A stretch of 64,000 nucleotides of DNA from positions 170,158,437 through 170,222,436 of the forward strand of contig NC_135715.1 in the NCBI RefSeq assembly GCF_964656455.1, given 5' to 3'. The notes under the pieces are model-generated. The model did no database searches and had not been told where the DNA came from. It worked only from the letters and a program-made list of their open reading frames with translations. Below, piece by piece: positions 9,822 to 22,909 of this stretch (positions are counted from its first letter, which is position 1; each line of letters opens with the position of its first letter). The translations under genes and the position numbers were made by a program. The stretch comes from Halichoerus grypus. Its lineage: Eukaryota; Chordata; Mammalia; Carnivora; Phocidae.

Positions 9822-12800
9822 TTTTATTTAGTCTTGTAGAGATAAAAGCAAGTTAGAAGTTACCAGATTTTTTTGCAATTCTCTTGATTCTCATCAGTCT
9901 AATTGCATTGCCATCATTGGTCTAGTCTACATGGGCAATTTGGGAGTAGAGGTTGGCAAAAAACTCTGTGAGGAGGGGCAGAACAGATGCCAGTATGGAT
10001 TCATGAGATGAGCTGTAAAGTTAATTGCATTCACATTGTTTTATCAATGTTTATACCCTGAATTATTATACAGAATCTGGCTATTTGTTATTCATAGAGG
10101 ATGTTAGCTCTTGCCAATCTTATAACAGAATGCCTTGCCCATTTAATTTTAGCAAATAAACTAATAGAGCAGCAAATGGGTTTCTTTGTTTTATTGCTTG
10201 CTTGACATTTGTTAGTCAGGACTCTCTCTTGGATTTGATTGGTCTTGTTTAAAATATAGGGATAGCTGATCCAATCCTACTTTCATGCAAAGTCCTAAGA
10301 AAAATTTGGTTCCTGGAGGACAATAGAATATCTCATGATAGAAAAGATAATATATAATCTGCAATTACATATTAAATTGTAATTGAGGCTAAGAAATACT
10401 TTAGACATATACTTTATAATTTTTTTCTTTTAAAATATTCTTATATTTAATATAGACATTGGCCTAAAAATCGCTTCTTTTTGAACATGTCTGCTAAAAC
10501 ACCTTGGCTACAAATGCTTGATTAGTTTGAAAACTGAGCTAAAATATACTTTGTTTTCTCACATGTAAATAAATGACATGGCAAAAAAGGAGTCTGATGA
10601 AATGATACAAACACACACACACACACACACACACTCTTACATAAAGAGTGCATACATGTTATAAACATATTTGTTCATATAAAATGTTACCTCCGTACAC
10701 TCAACTTTGCAGTGAACTGAATATGTTACATGTTAGGGTTTGATACTTAAGTATTTGCAAATAAAAATCAATGTTTTGATATTAAAATTTGTTTAACATG
10801 TAATCTGAATGGTATAATAAAAAAACCTGATTTTTAAAAAAGGTAGGTGAACATATTTGTACATTAAAAACAAGGAAATAAGAAACATGTAACTGTAAGT
10901 CACATCTGAATATGTTCTAAAGATATGGTTTTACTATTTTACAAAATAATTTTTAATGATGTAAGTGACATTTATGGAAATTTCTAATAATGCTTTTATT
11001 CTGACCAAGACTTTATATACTGAGTTTCAGTCTAGGAGAAACATTTTATAACTGAATTATAATCCCCAAAAGATAGGAATTTAACTTGAAAACTGTAAAA
11101 AACTCCTTAGTTATAGCATCACAAATAGGAACCTATGAAAACTTGATGGCTGTATATGAATTAGAGTTGAGTGTACTGTGTAATTATCTCAAACAGCCCT
11201 TCTGGTTCTTAGCTTCTCTTAAGAGTAGGACAACAGCTCAGAAAAACTGAGCACAGCTAAATACTCAAGAATTCAGATGTGTAAAACACTGCATTTCCTG
11301 CCTTGTGATCCAACCAATTTAGTATGTGTATTTTGGGCTGTAATTTCTTCTTTTGAAAAATGAGCTGTTTTTCTAAAATTATTTAACATCTTCAAACACA
11401 GGGTAAAATAAGCTAAAACTTGAAAGAAAGATGACAGGAACTTATCTCTCAGCTGGCCACCGATATTCAGGAAACAAGGTCTTCAGGAGAAAAAAAGTCA
11501 ACTGACATTTTCACATTGCTGTTAGATGAAAGAAAAATGATTTAGGATGGAGTAACACACAGTTTAGAAAAGAAAGACTCCAGAATCACTTGCTTGGCTT
11601 AGAAATCATTATTTCTTGTGCTATTTATATTTAAGTCCTCTCTTACTGCATTGCAAGATGACATCATACGACAAAACCACCTTAGGTGCCGTTTTATTCA
11701 TACGATCAATTAACTGTTGGTGATAATGGCCTTGGCGATGCTGCCACTCACTCTGTCAGTTTTTTCATCTGTTAATTGAGATAAATTCTATTAGTATTTT
11801 TGTGCTTTCATAATATTTTCATAACAAATTTCATCTTTCTCTTAAATGTTTTCCTGAGATATCTATATAGGGTTGTATTTATACATACATACCTATATAT
11901 GTGAAGGAATATATATATGAATTAGAAGATATATGTATATTTCTTCTAATGTAGATTTAATAGTAATGACAAAATATTGATTTGTTTCCAACTTTTGCAT
12001 TTAAAGACCCAAATATGACCTCCTTCGCTTTTCCCCACCTATGTTTCGTATTCCAGGCTTATTGAGAAATCAGAAGCAGCTACAATAAGAGACTAAGAAA
12101 ATGAATTTAGTATTCTAAATGCAAATTTTTTTAGATAAATGGAAAATACTATTCTATTTTTTCATCGGCTGAAATTTCATTTCTAGAAAAATTTGTTAGA
12201 CAATATCAATTTAATTTTATAAGTACATATCTTTTATGACTCAAAAAGCTATCCTGATATCTTTCTTGTCACTTGAAACTAAATTATGTCTTTCTGTACA
12301 TTAATCTTCATATTGACAGGAGCGAGATTTTTTCTGAAGTTTGTACAGAAAATATGTTATATGGTAAATAGTGAAGTGACTCTCATCTAGGTCACTGTCC
12401 CAGAAAGTTATGCATGCAGAGCACAAAGAAGTCTTCAGTAATGCTTACTCTGATCTATAAGCAACAATCTTCCAATAGTCTATATGACATGTGCCTGGAA
12501 ATATTGTCCATTAGTAAACCATTGGTGGCATAACAATCTGTTATATGGGCTCAACAATCTTTGCCACCTTTCAATTATTAATATTAGCATTTAAACAAGA
12601 AAAGGCAATTGAAACAGAATTCCTGTTTAGAGACAACCAGTGTAACCATCCATCCTTACCTGCAACATGAAAGAATGGAGATAATCTCTAAAATCCTTTG
12701 TTGATCTTTAAAAACCTGTAATTCTTGTCATTGAGCAATTTATATGCTCTCTACTCCTAGATATCCCAGAGAATCTACTTTTATTGAGTACTTATGATGC

Positions 12801-12907
12801 CTCAGGCTTATAAATGTAAATCTAGTTGGAATGCATAACACCTATGAAATAATTAGTGGGCAAAACAGCACATTATTTAACCTATAAAAATCTCCACATT
12901 TATGATA
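9822..12907. other. Unique AT-rich sequence, no gene seen
   Basis: Three kilobases with very few open frames and no recognised exon or young repeat, apart from an (AC)n run. Three copies of AACAATCT lie between 12463 and 12560. Confidence 0.55.
10611..10634 (+). repeat. (AC)12 microsatellite
   Basis: Twelve uninterrupted AC units. Confidence 0.97.
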
Positions 12908-12924
12908 TAATTAACCAAATTCTT

Positions 12925-13125
12925 TTTTTTTAAAGATTTTTATTCATTTATTTATTTGAGAGAGAGAACGAGATAGAGAGAGAGAGCATGAGAGGGGGGA
13001 GGGTCAGAGGGAGAAGCAGACTCCCCGCCGAGCAGGGAGCCCGATGTGGGACCTGATCCCGGGACTCCAGGATCATGACCTGAGCCGAAGGCAGTCACCC
13101 AACCAACTGAGCCACCCAGGCGCCC
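12925..13125 (-). mobile_element. CAN SINE, minus strand
   Basis: Reversed SINE: T-rich tail with 'aaagatttttattcattta', a GA-rich tract, then 'aggatcatgacctgagccga' and 'tgagccacccaggcgccc'. A perfect 17-base duplication, 'taattaaccaaattctt', flanks it at 12908-12924 and 13126-13142. The open frame at 13044-13334 is read-through. Confidence 0.96.
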
Positions 13126-13142
13126 TAATTAACCAAATTCTT

Positions 13143-14436
13143 AAATGGGTTGCTATTCATCAGGAATTCCTAAAGCTATATGTGCATAAATTTGGGTTTG
13201 GAAACATACCCTCAAATGTGAAAAAACAGATCTGGAAATGTGTAGTGATTATGATAATAAGAGATAATGAGATGGCCATTAAACATGCCCCCCCCCACAC
13301 ACACACACAGCAACCATTTAACAGAAGCCTTTAAAAATCTAGGAAGCAAGGTGAAAGAGTATTTTTCTAAAGTTGAGCCATTAGAATTTTTTGTTTCATT
13401 TTTAACTTTAAGAGAACAGTAAGTATCAGAACTGATACTTCAAACACCCGGACACAGACGGTGTACTCATGCACCTTCTCCAACCTCGGTATTTTCATTT
13501 GCTAATGAGGATGGGGCTGGACAATGAGACTTTCAAGTTCTTAGTGCTTCAATCACCCACCAAATAAGCTACAAAAAAGTTAATTTACACAACTATTCAA
13601 CTGGTTACAAAGAAGAAATAAATAGGGTCATTTCAATGGAAAGGAGGGTAGGAGGTGGAAGTGCGGGTCTTTAGAGCTCAAAATGAAAATCTGCCACCCC
13701 CAAAAATCTTTTTAGACAAACCTGCTGTGCTTACACCAGTAAGAGCAAACTATCAGTGTATAGTATACTGAGAATTTATGTGCAGTAACTTGGTAAACCA
13801 GGATCAGTCAAGTGCTGTCTGGGTAGTAAAACAATCTTTAAGAAAAGCATAGTAAAGGAAATTTTAAAAAGTTAAATGTCCTCTGGCAATCCATTTTAAT
13901 CTAGCATTTTCTTTCATTTTAATTATTGAGATAACACTATAACATTTAACATCTCTTCTTGATATTTTTAAAAGCTTGTAGTAAAGTAGGAATAGAAGGA
14001 AATTGCCTTAATGTAATTAATAATCATTCTTTATATAAGAATAAGCATTGTACTAAAGTTTATTAGTATAGTTGCATTTAGTATTAGTATTAGTATAATG
14101 GCACTAAATGCATTCCCATTAAAGGAATGAGAAAAACAGCAGGTACTACCACAACATGTAGCATTATTTTGGAGATTCTAAACAATGTGGTAAGAAAAGA
14201 AAACGAATCAGGAAAGGTAAATGTTATAAAAAAAAATGAGATGGAACTATTATTGTTTGTCACATGTAAATTTTTTAACTCAGAAATTACAAAAATCAAC
14301 TGAAGAGCTTTACGAGGCAATAAGAAGTTTAGTTAAGGTGTCTAGAAACAATCAATCAACATGCATACACACACACACAGATGTCTGTGAGTATACTTTT
14401 CCTAAAAGCAGTAACACCCAGTTAAAAAATATATAA
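13143..14436. other. Unique AT-rich sequence, no gene seen
   Basis: Contains a C-run with (CA)n at about 13289-13310 and a short (CA)n near 14367-14380. No coding segment or clear repeat is recognised. Confidence 0.5.
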
Positions 14437-14651
14437 AGAAAAAGCCCCTATTCACAGTAGCATTGAATAAGCAATAAATGAAGCCTGGGAATAAATAAGC
14501 AGTGTGAAAGATTCTATATAAAGAACCTTCTTAAGCATTGTTGAAAGATGTAAAGAAGATATAAATAAATTATAATGTTGAGCGTTAAAAGATTTGCTCT
14601 AACATACAATATCATATTAAATATAAATGTATTAAAACAAAGTATAACTAG

Positions 14652-15067
14652 ACTGCTGAATCATAGACCTGTACCTCTGAAACAAATAATACATTATATG
14701 TTAAAAAAAAAAAGAAAGAAAGAAAAGAAGAAGATAGCAGGAAGGGAAAAATGAAGGGGGGGGGAATCGGAGGGGGAGACAAACCATGAGAGACTATGGA
14801 CTCTGAGAAACAAACTGAGGGTTCTAGAGGGGAAGGGGTGGGGGATGGGTTAGCCTGGTGATGGGTATTAAAGAGGGCACGTTCTGCATGGAGCAGTGGG
14901 TGTTATACGCAAACAATGAATCATGGAACACTACACCAAAAACTAATGATGTACTGTATGGTGATTAACATAACTAATAAAAAAATATTAATTATTTTTT
15001 AGAAACCCCTGAAAAAAAAATAAAACAACCAATAAATTGTGCTACCTATAAAACAAAAACAAAAACA
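14652..15067 (+). mobile_element. Young L1 3' end with probable 3' transduction
   Basis: The insertion is flanked by a perfect 18-base duplication, 'aaaacaaagtataactag', at 14634-14651 and 15068-15085. From 14652 to about 14985 it is the carnivore L1 3' UTR: 'gaaacaaataatacattata', the purine-rich module, then 'gtgattaacataactaataa'. About 65 bases of non-L1 sequence follow, with AATAAA at 15031-15036 and a second A-rich tail starting near 15051. This is the layout expected when transcription runs past the L1 poly(A) signal and stops at a downstream one. Confidence 0.8.
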
Positions 15068-15140
15068 AAAACAAAGTATAACTAGTACAGGAATAGAAAA
15101 ATATATCAGTGAAGCACAGCAGTGAGTCAAGAATAGACCT

Positions 15141-15629
15141 TGTATGTATGATAAAGGCATGATTCCAAATCACTGGGAAAGTACAAATCATTGACTATAT
15201 CATATTAGGATACTGAATATTCACATGGAAAAAAAGATTCAGTTAAAGTCCTAGCTTTCAAAATATACAAAAATAAATTCCAGAAGGATTAAAAGGTAAA
15301 AATCTTAAAAATATTAGAATAAGACACAGAATTCCATCTTGAGAAGGAAAAAAAACAATATTTTCTAATCATGACATTAGATTGTATGTATGTATGTATG
15401 ATAAAGGCATGATTCCAAATCACTGGGAAAGTACAAATCATTGACTATATCATATTAGGATACTGAATATTCACATGGAAAAAAAGATTCAGTTAAAGTC
15501 CTAGCTTTCAAAATATACAAAAATAAATTCCAGAAGGATTAAAAGGTAAAAATCTTAAAAATATTAGAATAAGATACAGAATTCCATCTTGAGAAGGAAA
15601 AAAAACAATATTTTCTAATCATGACATTA
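15141..15629 (+). repeat. Tandem duplication, two copies, period 250 bp
   Basis: 15141-15379 repeats at 15391-15629 with an offset of exactly 250 bases. The only difference I found is C15325 against T15575. The 11-base join (15380-15390) and both copy starts are rich in TGTA units, so slippage or microhomology in a TATG microsatellite is a likely cause. The duplicated material is old L1M sequence. Confidence 0.95.
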
Positions 15630-16179
15630 AAGCCAGAAACCATAAAGTAGAGGAAGGCCAGATGTGGAAAAAAAAAAAAAAAAAAAATCCCTTTAAGACT
15701 TCTGTATAGGAAAAGACCCTATCTGCAAAGTAAAAAAGACAGTGTCAAACTGGGAAAAATAGTGTTATTTGTATACTTTAAAAATTTTCAAATATAAATT
15801 CCTCCTACAAATAAATAAGACTGATTTGGCTGAGTAGGATGCTTGGGCATTTTTTCTACTCTTTATATCCTTTAAAATATTTTAATTTTTTAAAATGAGT
15901 AAATGCTTAAAGGTCCAGAGATTTTGTGAGGGTTAGAAGGTGAATGAACGAAAATTTATAACAGGGAAGAAAACAGAGGACTGGGCTCTGTGATTTTGTA
16001 GTGTTGACCTTGATATTCCTTTCCTAACTGTCCTCCACTTGACCTTGACATCTCTCTTGCTCCCATGCCTCTGTCATGGCCATTATATGAAATACTGAGA
16101 TACACATTTTTTTCAGTCACAGTTTTTATTGAAACATGTACATTTCTTACTTTAGAATAAAAAGTAGTTTATTCATTTG

Positions 16180-16382
16180 GGGGCACCTGGGTGGCCCAGT
16201 CAGTTAAGCGTCTGCCTTCGGCTCAGGTCATGATCCCAGGGTCCTGGGATCGAGTCCCGCATCAGACTCCCTGCTCAGCAGGGACCCTGCTTCTCCCTCT
16301 CCCTCTGTCTGCTGCTCCCCCTGCTTGTGTTCTCTCTCTCTCTCTCTTTCTGTCAAATAAGTAAATAAAATCTTTTTTTTTT
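16180..16382 (+). mobile_element. CAN SINE, plus strand
   Basis: Well-kept copy: 'ggggcacctgggtggcccag', 'gttaagcgtctgccttcggc', 'aggtcatgatcccagggtcc', a CT tract and a 'gtaaataaaatct' tail. The flanks 'aagtagtttattcatttg' (16162-16179) and 'aagtggtttactcatttg' (16383-16400) are the target-site duplication, with two mismatches. Confidence 0.96.
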
Positions 16383-16429
16383 AAGTGGTTTACTCATTTG
16401 TATAGTCTATGCTGTGCCAAAGTTAACAG

Positions 16430-16690
16430 CGCATTCTGAAGTCATAGTGTTTTATACATAAAGGTTTATTTCTTACTCAAGTAAAGTTGCTAAGGTGCTG
16501 GCCATGCTCTAAAACAGCCCCCTTCCAAGCAGGGACATTGTTACATCTTATAATTGCCATCCCATACATGTTACTTCCAAGTTTGCTCTCACATGACAAG
16601 ATAGCAATGAAGGGAGAGAGGGATGTGGGGAACATCTGTCAGAGACAGGGATCCTAGAAACCCCTGAGAGAGAGCTGCTCCCTCTCAAAG
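16430..16690 (+). repeat. Possible ancient interspersed repeat, class uncertain
   Basis: 'ataaaggtttatttcttact', followed by a GC-richer block with 'ccttccaagcaggg' and 'gggagagaggga', resembles an old MER-type repeat. The block at 38816-39210 seems related. I cannot name the family. Confidence 0.3.
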
Positions 16691-17639
16691 TACCAGCATG
16701 TTAGCTGTGCATGGAGTCCTTACTCAGAAGCTCAAGTATGCCAATGGAAGATCCTGAGATTAAGTTTAAGGCATTAAATGCTGCAGACAGTAAATGCATT
16801 GAAATAAAAAAGGCTTTGGTATTCTTCCCAAGATGCCAAATCTATTTTTAACACGCAGCTACTAACTTTTATCATGACCTTTTATATCGTTCAAATGGTT
16901 ATTGTGGTATTGCCTATTTGCCAAACAATACACTAAGTGCTGGCAAACCCCATGAGTTTCAAATTATATTTGTCTCGTGAAGGTCCTTCTTATAAATACA
17001 AGTTCTTCTTAAACTTAATTTATTTATCCCCCGAATATGTTCATTCAATTACCACATTTGACCGTGGCAATACCGTCAAGTCAATAACCCATCATCTAGG
17101 TGGCACGCACTGAACTATGTTTAGGAGCTCAAAGGAAGTAGGACAGAGACTAGAATAACTTAAATTTTATTCTGAAGTTCACAATCTGCAACACCAAACT
17201 GCAAAGGGAATGAGAGGTACTGCTATTAGTTCAGATGTCCTGGAGTTTTGCTAAACATGGGACACAGAAAGAAATTAAATATTCAACAATCATTATTGCA
17301 AACCAAGTTTGCCAGGAGCCCAAAGACATTAGTATTTGATAAATATTTTTAAAGCACTTTCTATGAGCAAAATTTGGTGTTCATGGTGCTGTGAAGGAAA
17401 CACTGGAAGATATATCTCCCACTCCCAAGCAAGATTACAATCCAGGTAAGATAAGCAAGTAACTAACTAAAAATAGATCATGATGAATATAATAGAGGCG
17501 CTACTAAGTTGCTACTGAAGGAGCGAAGAGCAAGGCTCAAGGCAGAGGCCAGGGCTCACCAGCAGCAGAGCCTCGGATGACATGAGCTGCAGGCTCAAGT
17601 CTGGTCATCTAATTTTACATAAGGCCTGGAAATCTGGAT
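16691..17639. other. Unique sequence, no gene seen
   Basis: No coding segment and no recognised repeat. A GC-richer patch at about 17500-17600 has no open frame of note. Confidence 0.5.
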
Positions 17640-18080
17640 TTTTATGTCTAATATCCTTCTACAATGTAGTAAACTAAAAAAAAAAATAAACATGTAGATA
17701 AATTTACAGGCTGAACTTGACCATCAGTGTGCCAATGTGAGGACACAGCAGAGGTGCCATTTTTGGAAATACTATTAGAAACAGCACAGGCTGCTTTGGG
17801 ATCAGGATGTGGAAGACTTTGCAGCACTGAGGCTTTTATCCTCAGTGGAGTAGGAAATGGGGACATGTGAGGGGTTGTTCACAGACGCATGAAATGAAAT
17901 GACTAAAACAGTGCTTAAGAAAGCTGAGTTTAGCAGCAGTATGTACATTGGATTGGAAGGCTGAACTGAAAGGAGAGAAATCAATTAGGGGGCTATTCCA
18001 ATACGCCAATGAGAATGTGAACCAGGGTGATGAAAGTGGTAATGGAAACAAGGGACAGAGATGGTGGTTAGAACGTGGAA
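17640..18080 (-). repeat. L2 LINE fragment, antisense (ORF2 C-terminal region)
   Basis: Plus-strand phrases such as 'ttgtacattggattggaagg'-like sequence at 17945-17960, 'agggggctattccaata' and 'gaaagtggtaatggaaac' match L2 ORF2 read in reverse, in the expected order. The minus-strand frames at 17648-18090 are decayed remnants of that ORF. Confidence 0.6.
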
Positions 18081-20253
18081 ACACATGCAAAGTTCATAAC
18101 ATGCTCTTTCTTCCAAACATAATACAAGTTCATATGAAAATTAATTTTTTGAAAAGCAGGCTAGCCATATATACATAATAATGGCAAAAAGTAGGCATTA
18201 CTATATGTGTTCAACTATTTAAACCAATAGTAACCACTGAGGTAAAGAATCACTTTTTAAAAATGAGTATGGCATCTCCTCACTGACTTCCCTTACCAAT
18301 CCTATTCACCCCCCTCTTTAAAACTTCTCCATCAAAAACTAAGATTTCAAGTTACACAGTGCCAAATGTTTATACCATATCAAAGATATAATTCAGAGGA
18401 GAAAGAACTTCCATCAGCTCCTTAGTGAAACAATCCCTTGGTAAGAGTTACTCTCTCTTCAATGTCCTTGGAACTGTTTGTTTATGGCTAGCTTTTAGCC
18501 CCGATATAGGTAAAGAGAAATGTAGACATATTTTCTCTCTATTAAATATGTGTATGTTATATATATACATAGATGTATATATGCATACACACACATATAT
18601 ATGTATATACACACATACTACAAATATACTATAGGAAAATTACAGCCGCCGCTTTAAAATCTAAGCTTTTTTTATTTTTTATTTTGTTGACTGCATGGTA
18701 CCACATAGAGTGTTTCCATAATTATCACTTAATAAGTGTTTGTTATATAAAAATAAGTTTCTGATATTCTAAGTAGCCCCCACCCTGCCAAGATATTTGG
18801 GTATTGATCTTATTCAGAAATATGGCGGAGGATGAGACAAAAAGTCTGTATTCGTTCACCTAGTTCCTTTTATTACCCTTTAAATCTGAGGCATCTAACT
18901 CCTCCCTCCTTTCAGATACTCTGAACCCAAGACTAAGGCTTCACAGTTATTTACTATGTACCCATTGTCCCTGTGGGATATGCAACTCAAAATGTTCGAT
19001 TCGGGATAGGGAAATCCTACGTGCTTTTTCGTTTACTTTAATCTGCATCTATTGTGTGTCCACTATGTCCGAGAGAGCTAGGCAACCTGGGCAGACAGAG
19101 GTGTAAATCAAACACTCAAATTTTGTATCATAAGGAACACAATTCTAGAAAATTTTAAGGACAGACGTTAAGCGTTACAATTAGCAAATTTTAGCCATAA
19201 GGAATTATAGTTCCAGTAGGTCATTTTGACTGAGTCAAAAGGATAAAATCCCTACAAAAGGTAGCTAAAAGTTGGTGAAATAATTAACTTGTTGCCCTCT
19301 CCACCCAGAGATTTTACTTATGGAGTTAAGACAGCAGCCAAAACCCCACAACTTTTGCTTTGACATAGTTGCAAAAGAGTTGCTCACACAAGAACCAACG
19401 AAAAAACCAACCAATAGGTTCAGTTGTTTACTCAGACACTCCTGGTTCAAAGAAAACGGACTCGCACTTTATGAACCTGACTCACCTCTACATAGATATC
19501 CAGAGTGCATCTTATCTCTCAACATTTAAAAATGAGTATGGCATGTGAACTTTTCAGATTCTGTCTTTATGCTGAATCAGGCATTTTTTTCATATCCTCA
19601 CTAGTTATATTTACTAACTTTTCTTCAGAAATTTACATTACCTTAAGGTAATAATTGCAACACTTTTGGATCTCTAAATAGCTTCTACTAGAGATGTTTA
19701 AAAGCTGCGACTTACTTAAAAGAGGTGATTTCACAGTTTAAAAGTCCAGTAACTTTAATGAGAAAAAAATGAAGGAGTTATACAATCAAAATTATTTACT
19801 ATAATTAAAATGGAAAGAGTTTTCTTCCAAACCACTCATTGCTATTGGATTAGAATTGTATAATGTGAATTTCGAATCTCTACTTTTGTAAATTTTTCTC
19901 TGCTTCTTGATGTTGTAGGTGTCCAGATACACAGAGCATGAAATACTGAGTAGTATTGAGTGGTACAATAAAAACTATAACATAAACAAGGAAAATGAAA
20001 GGAAATAAGAAAAACAACAGGAGCAGATACCAAGACAACTGCTTGTTTTTTGTTATTTCAAGATTGATAATCTTGGGAAGGAATGGTAATGTGGGAATGG
20101 GGGCAGTGGTGTGGAAGAATAAAAGAGGTACCAAAGGAAGTACAAATCTCTCTACTTAACAACCAGAAGAGTGTTCACTGTACTACAAATTCTATTTCTT
20201 CTGGGAAACAATAACCTATTTCCCAACAAACATTGATATGTTGGTTTAAATTA
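18081..20253. other. Unique sequence, no gene seen
   Basis: AT-rich, apart from a TA/CA microsatellite. Several short open frames on both strands (for example 19320-19529 and 19842-20134) show no domain, and some overlap each other on opposite strands. Confidence 0.5.
18548..18627 (+). repeat. Compound (TA)/(CA) microsatellite
   Basis: Alternating TATATA, CATACACAC and TATATG blocks. Confidence 0.85.
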
Positions 20254-20267
20254 AGAATGATAAAGCT

Positions 20268-20475
20268 GGGGGGCGCCTGGGTGGCTCAGTAAGTGTCTGC
20301 CTTCAGCTCAGGTCATGATCCCGGGGTCCTGAGATGGAGCCCCAAGTCAGGCTCCCTCCTCAGCGGGAGCCTGCTTCTCCCTCTGCCTCTGCCCCCCTCT
20401 CCCTCCCCCTCCATCCTCCACCACTCGTGCTCTCTCTCTCTCTCTCAAATTAATAAATAAAATCTTTTTTAAAAG
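20268..20475 (+). mobile_element. CAN SINE, plus strand
   Basis: Head 'ggggggcgcctgggtggctc' with a short deletion after 'ctcag', then 'aggtcatgatcccggggtcc', a long CT-rich region and an AATAAAATCTT tail. The duplication 'agaatgataaagct' lies at 20254-20267 and 20476-20489. Confidence 0.95.
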
Positions 20476-20764
20476 AGAATGATAAAGCTAAGTTACTTTC
20501 TGTGGCTATTCTGTTTCAGCAAATTAAATGGCAAAATCATTTCCTGATGAATGAGAACTGTATTTTCTTTGTAAGTTTATATGCGTTGTCATTAGATACC
20601 TCATTTCCAAAATAATTCCAAGCAAAGGTGGCAAAATAATGTGGAAGTAATTCTGCATTTTGGGACATAATTTCAGTCCTACTGCTGGATCTCTGGCCAT
20701 TATTGTGTGATCTTGACTTTTCAGCTTTGGTTTCATCTGCCAGACCCAATGGAAAAACCCTCTA

Positions 20765-20850
20765 AGCTAGGGAGCCAAGTGATACTCATCTTTGTACCCC
20801 AGCACCTAACAGAGCACCAGACACAAAAAATATTTTAACAAGTGTATATA
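20765..20850 (+). repeat. L2 LINE 3' tail
   Basis: 'ccccagcacctaacagagca' followed by an AT-rich end matches the L2 3' terminus. Confidence 0.5.
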
Positions 20851-22625
20851 AAAAATTTGTAAAATGGGGATAAAATCATTTTTTTATCAGATGCAGATGC
20901 AATAATTGTTCAATATGTAAAATATGCATAAATATAAAATACTTCATTATTATCTCATGGCTAAAAAAATGTATTTTATATTATATACAGTTTTGTAAGA
21001 AGCCTGAATTCTTTTTCTTGAATATAGTCTCAGTACATATATACATAATATAGACATATATATATAATTCAATTAATCTAAGCCTGCATGTCCTCATCTA
21101 GAAAGAATTATAATAATTCTTCAATAATTTCTTCCAGTTGTATCTTTTATGGACAATAAATTTATGATTTAATGTTTCATATACATATCAATCTATCTGT
21201 ATAAATATCAGATAAAGAGAAATTATAATTTACTTAATGTTTTATCTGAATGATCAAGGTCATATGGCTCTTTTTTACCTCATAGAATACTGTTTATTGC
21301 TATACAGAAACCAATATTATAATAAATCTATCAAAATCTATCAAAATAAACTATCAAAAATTACAGAAAATCAAAATTTCAACAAATCTATCAAAAATTG
21401 TATTACTTATTGAATGATATGCTCAAACAATTTGAAAATGGTATTTAGAAGAAGTATAGGAATTTCCTGAACTCAAGGAATTTATAGTCTAATTGATGTG
21501 ACCAAATTATCCTATAAATAGAGACAATAGCAATTATTTCAAGACAGACTATAACTAAACATCAAGGAGTTATAAACACTGTAAATGCTACAGAAATTCG
21601 GATAAGAAGTAGTTTAGAAAGACAAAAGAAAGAGAAGACATGCCAAGAAAATGAAACTTTAAAGACAAATAAGATTTGACAAAAGACAGTGAGAAGTACC
21701 TTCCAGGCAAAAGGAATATAAATCAAGTTGTGGAAGTAAAAATAAGCTGAGTTGTTTTTTGAAAGTGAAGAAATCAAGTCTGACAAAACTGAGCATGTGT
21801 TTTGAGAAATAATAGGAAATAAGATTGGTAGGAAAAAGGGAGAAATACAATATAGGAATTCCTTAAAAAACTGTAAATAGAAGAACAATATATTCGTATG
21901 TGGTGAGTCCAGAATTAAGGAGAACAGCTAGCAAGGAACTGCAGTCACTAATGTGGTACCCATGAAAATCAAGCACAGACCAATCTCTGCAGATGTAACT
22001 AGTAAAGGATCCTTCATTCATCTTCAATCAACCTAAAGGCATGTCTATTTTTATCTTCCTTCAGATCCAGTGACATAATTTTGCAGGCACTAGATGTCAC
22101 TGTTCCACTTAAGCAAAATAAAATCTAGTCATTTTGAAGTCGATTGCATCTACCTAATTATATCTACCTGTATGTAGATTTGAGTCTGCTTCACTTGGTT
22201 CAGACAATTTCAAAATAAAGTACCAGTAGTCATTTGTACCTACTGCAGTCTGACGAAAAATCAGCTCTGAAGTTCTCTTTGACATTTTCCCAAAGTGTCT
22301 TTTACAAAGAATAAAATCAAAATTTAAAATAATTTAATTCAAGAGAAAAATGAGAGGAAATTAAGCGTTTATATTATTAAGAAATAGGAAAATCCCTACC
22401 ATATAAGAAAAGGTTTTGTTAATTTTTACACAGATAAAACAAAACTAACACAATTTCTTCAGAATGAGTCCATATTCAATTTGTTTTGTGAATCTAACTA
22501 TAGGGAACCACATATAATTCTCTTTTATCTGTCTGGTATCTCATAGTTGGACCTTTGATTTCTTTTTTTGGAATTCCTCATTGGGCCTAATTTTGAAGGT
22601 ATAATCAGTCTCACACAAAAAAAGC
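20851..22625. other. Unique AT-rich sequence, no gene seen
   Basis: No exon is recognised. The 108-codon minus-strand frame at 21562-21888 is rich in Phe and Leu, as expected from AT-rich chance translation, and has no domain. Confidence 0.5.
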
Positions 22626-22909
22626 CTAAGGGACTAACCTGTTCTCTCTCTCTGCTGACTTAGGGTTTGATCGACTGGATACTCTTCTGGACTCTGAGTC
22701 TTGAGTGAATGGTGCAGGGATATGGGAACTGTTTGGAGGTATTCCTTTAGGAGCTATGCTGCTGTGGACTAGACTGAGTGTTTCTGTTAAAAGGCGGTTG
22801 TTGCACTTCTTGTGGCTGATTTCTCTAGAGCCCCTGTAATTCCTGGGTGTTCCCAAGCTCGGCCCTCCAGCTCATGAGTCCATGAGCCTGCTGCACCAAT
22901 ACCACCACA

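Larger units (their letters stand above)
14437..15860 (+). repeat. Old L1M fragment (ORF2 3' region), interrupted
   Basis: Diverged L1 ORF2-like landmarks run in plus order: 'gtgtgaaagattctatataa', 'gttgaaagatgtaaagaaga', 'gtacaggaatagaaaaatat', 'attcacatggaaaaaaagat', 'aaataaattccagaaggatt', 'acttctgtataggaaaagac' and 'actgggaaaaatagtgttat'. No reading frame survives. A younger L1 end splits it at 14652-15067, and part of it is tandemly duplicated at 15141-15629. Confidence 0.7.

Noticed and set aside
15141..15629. Direct repeats as a CRISPR or satellite array
   Set aside because: Only two long copies with an 11-base join, in mammalian L1 DNA. It is a tandem duplication.
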